In this document: positions 14,334-14,401 of the stretch, one piece after another
Layout: every line of letters starts with the position of its first letter
Numbering within the stretch: position 1 is the stretch's first letter
Source of the DNA: JAICIG01 sp035532215
GTDB taxonomy: Bacteria; Planctomycetota; Planctomycetia; Pirellulales; JAICIG01
Direction of reading: 5' to 3'
Length of the DNA: 14,401 nucleotides
Assembly: GCA_035532215.1 (NCBI GenBank)
Contig: DATKRK010000013.1
Coordinates: 1-14,401, forward strand
Translations under genes and position numbers: made by a program
The notes under the pieces: model-generated
Told to the model about the DNA's origin: nothing
Databases searched by the model: none
Seen by the model: the letters and a program-made list of their open reading frames with translations, nothing else

Positions 14334-14401
14334 ACCTGCGGACGTCCCAACCCCCTTTAACCCGCGCCCGGCAGGCGGCTCTCGGGCCGCGATGCGGCCC
14401 G

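Larger units (their letters stand above)
13961..14401. other. Right-end intergenic region
   Basis: No gene was supported in these 441 bases upstream of the UDP-glucuronate decarboxylase. They contain the repeat block 14154-14203 and the palindrome 14314-14333, plus a purine-poor AT-rich spot (TATAAT on the plus strand, 14019-14024) that could belong to a promoter on either strand. Confidence 0.5.

Overview
The window looks like ordinary chromosome from a GC-rich planctomycete, probably of the Pirellulales type. The lineage call rests on a DUF1559 protein with a prepilin-type N-terminus and C-terminal H-X9-DG motif, a secreted DUF1571 protein, weak Shine-Dalgarno signals with several TTG or GTG starts, and dense families of intergenic palindromes (one encodes the short peptide NPKRKRG in a spurious frame, which I recall as recurrent in planctomycete genomes). 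No database search was possible, so the lineage is an inference.

Layout from left to right. Positions 1-917 hold no convincing intact gene, only a possible C-terminal gene remnant and a short tandem repeat. A YcbL-type metallo-hydrolase (minus) diverges from a secreted DUF1571 protein (plus) that has a sigma-54-like promoter. A membrane-anchored two-LysM protein (minus) follows tail to tail. A 497-base gap then holds an array of REP-like palindromes, one of which is interrupted by a 211-219 bp inverted-repeat element. Beyond it are rsmH and mraZ (minus), separated by 357 bases that contain two hairpins with complementary loops. mraZ has a clear promoter with four TGGGN boxes at exact 10-bp spacing. 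Next come a GT4 glycosyltransferase (minus) and the divergent gene queA (plus). A 260-bp nested palindrome starts right at the queA stop. The DUF1559 protein (minus) ends at a strong intrinsic terminator. An acyltransferase-3 membrane protein (minus) and a UDP-glucuronate decarboxylase (minus) fill the right side, with repeat-rich gaps between and after them.

How the genes relate. mraZ and rsmH are the conserved head of the division/cell-wall (dcw) cluster. Here the cluster does not continue into ftsL, ftsI or mur genes: the next gene is a LysM-domain envelope protein. The GT4 enzyme, the acyltransferase and the UDP-xylose-forming enzyme fit surface glycan synthesis, but they are spread out and are not one operon. 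queA (tRNA queuosine) and the metallo-hydrolase are housekeeping or detoxification genes. I found no defence system, CRISPR array, tRNA, rRNA, integrase or intact transposase. The most unusual content is in the non-coding DNA: the palindrome-targeted insertion, the kissing-loop hairpin pair and the nested cruciform.
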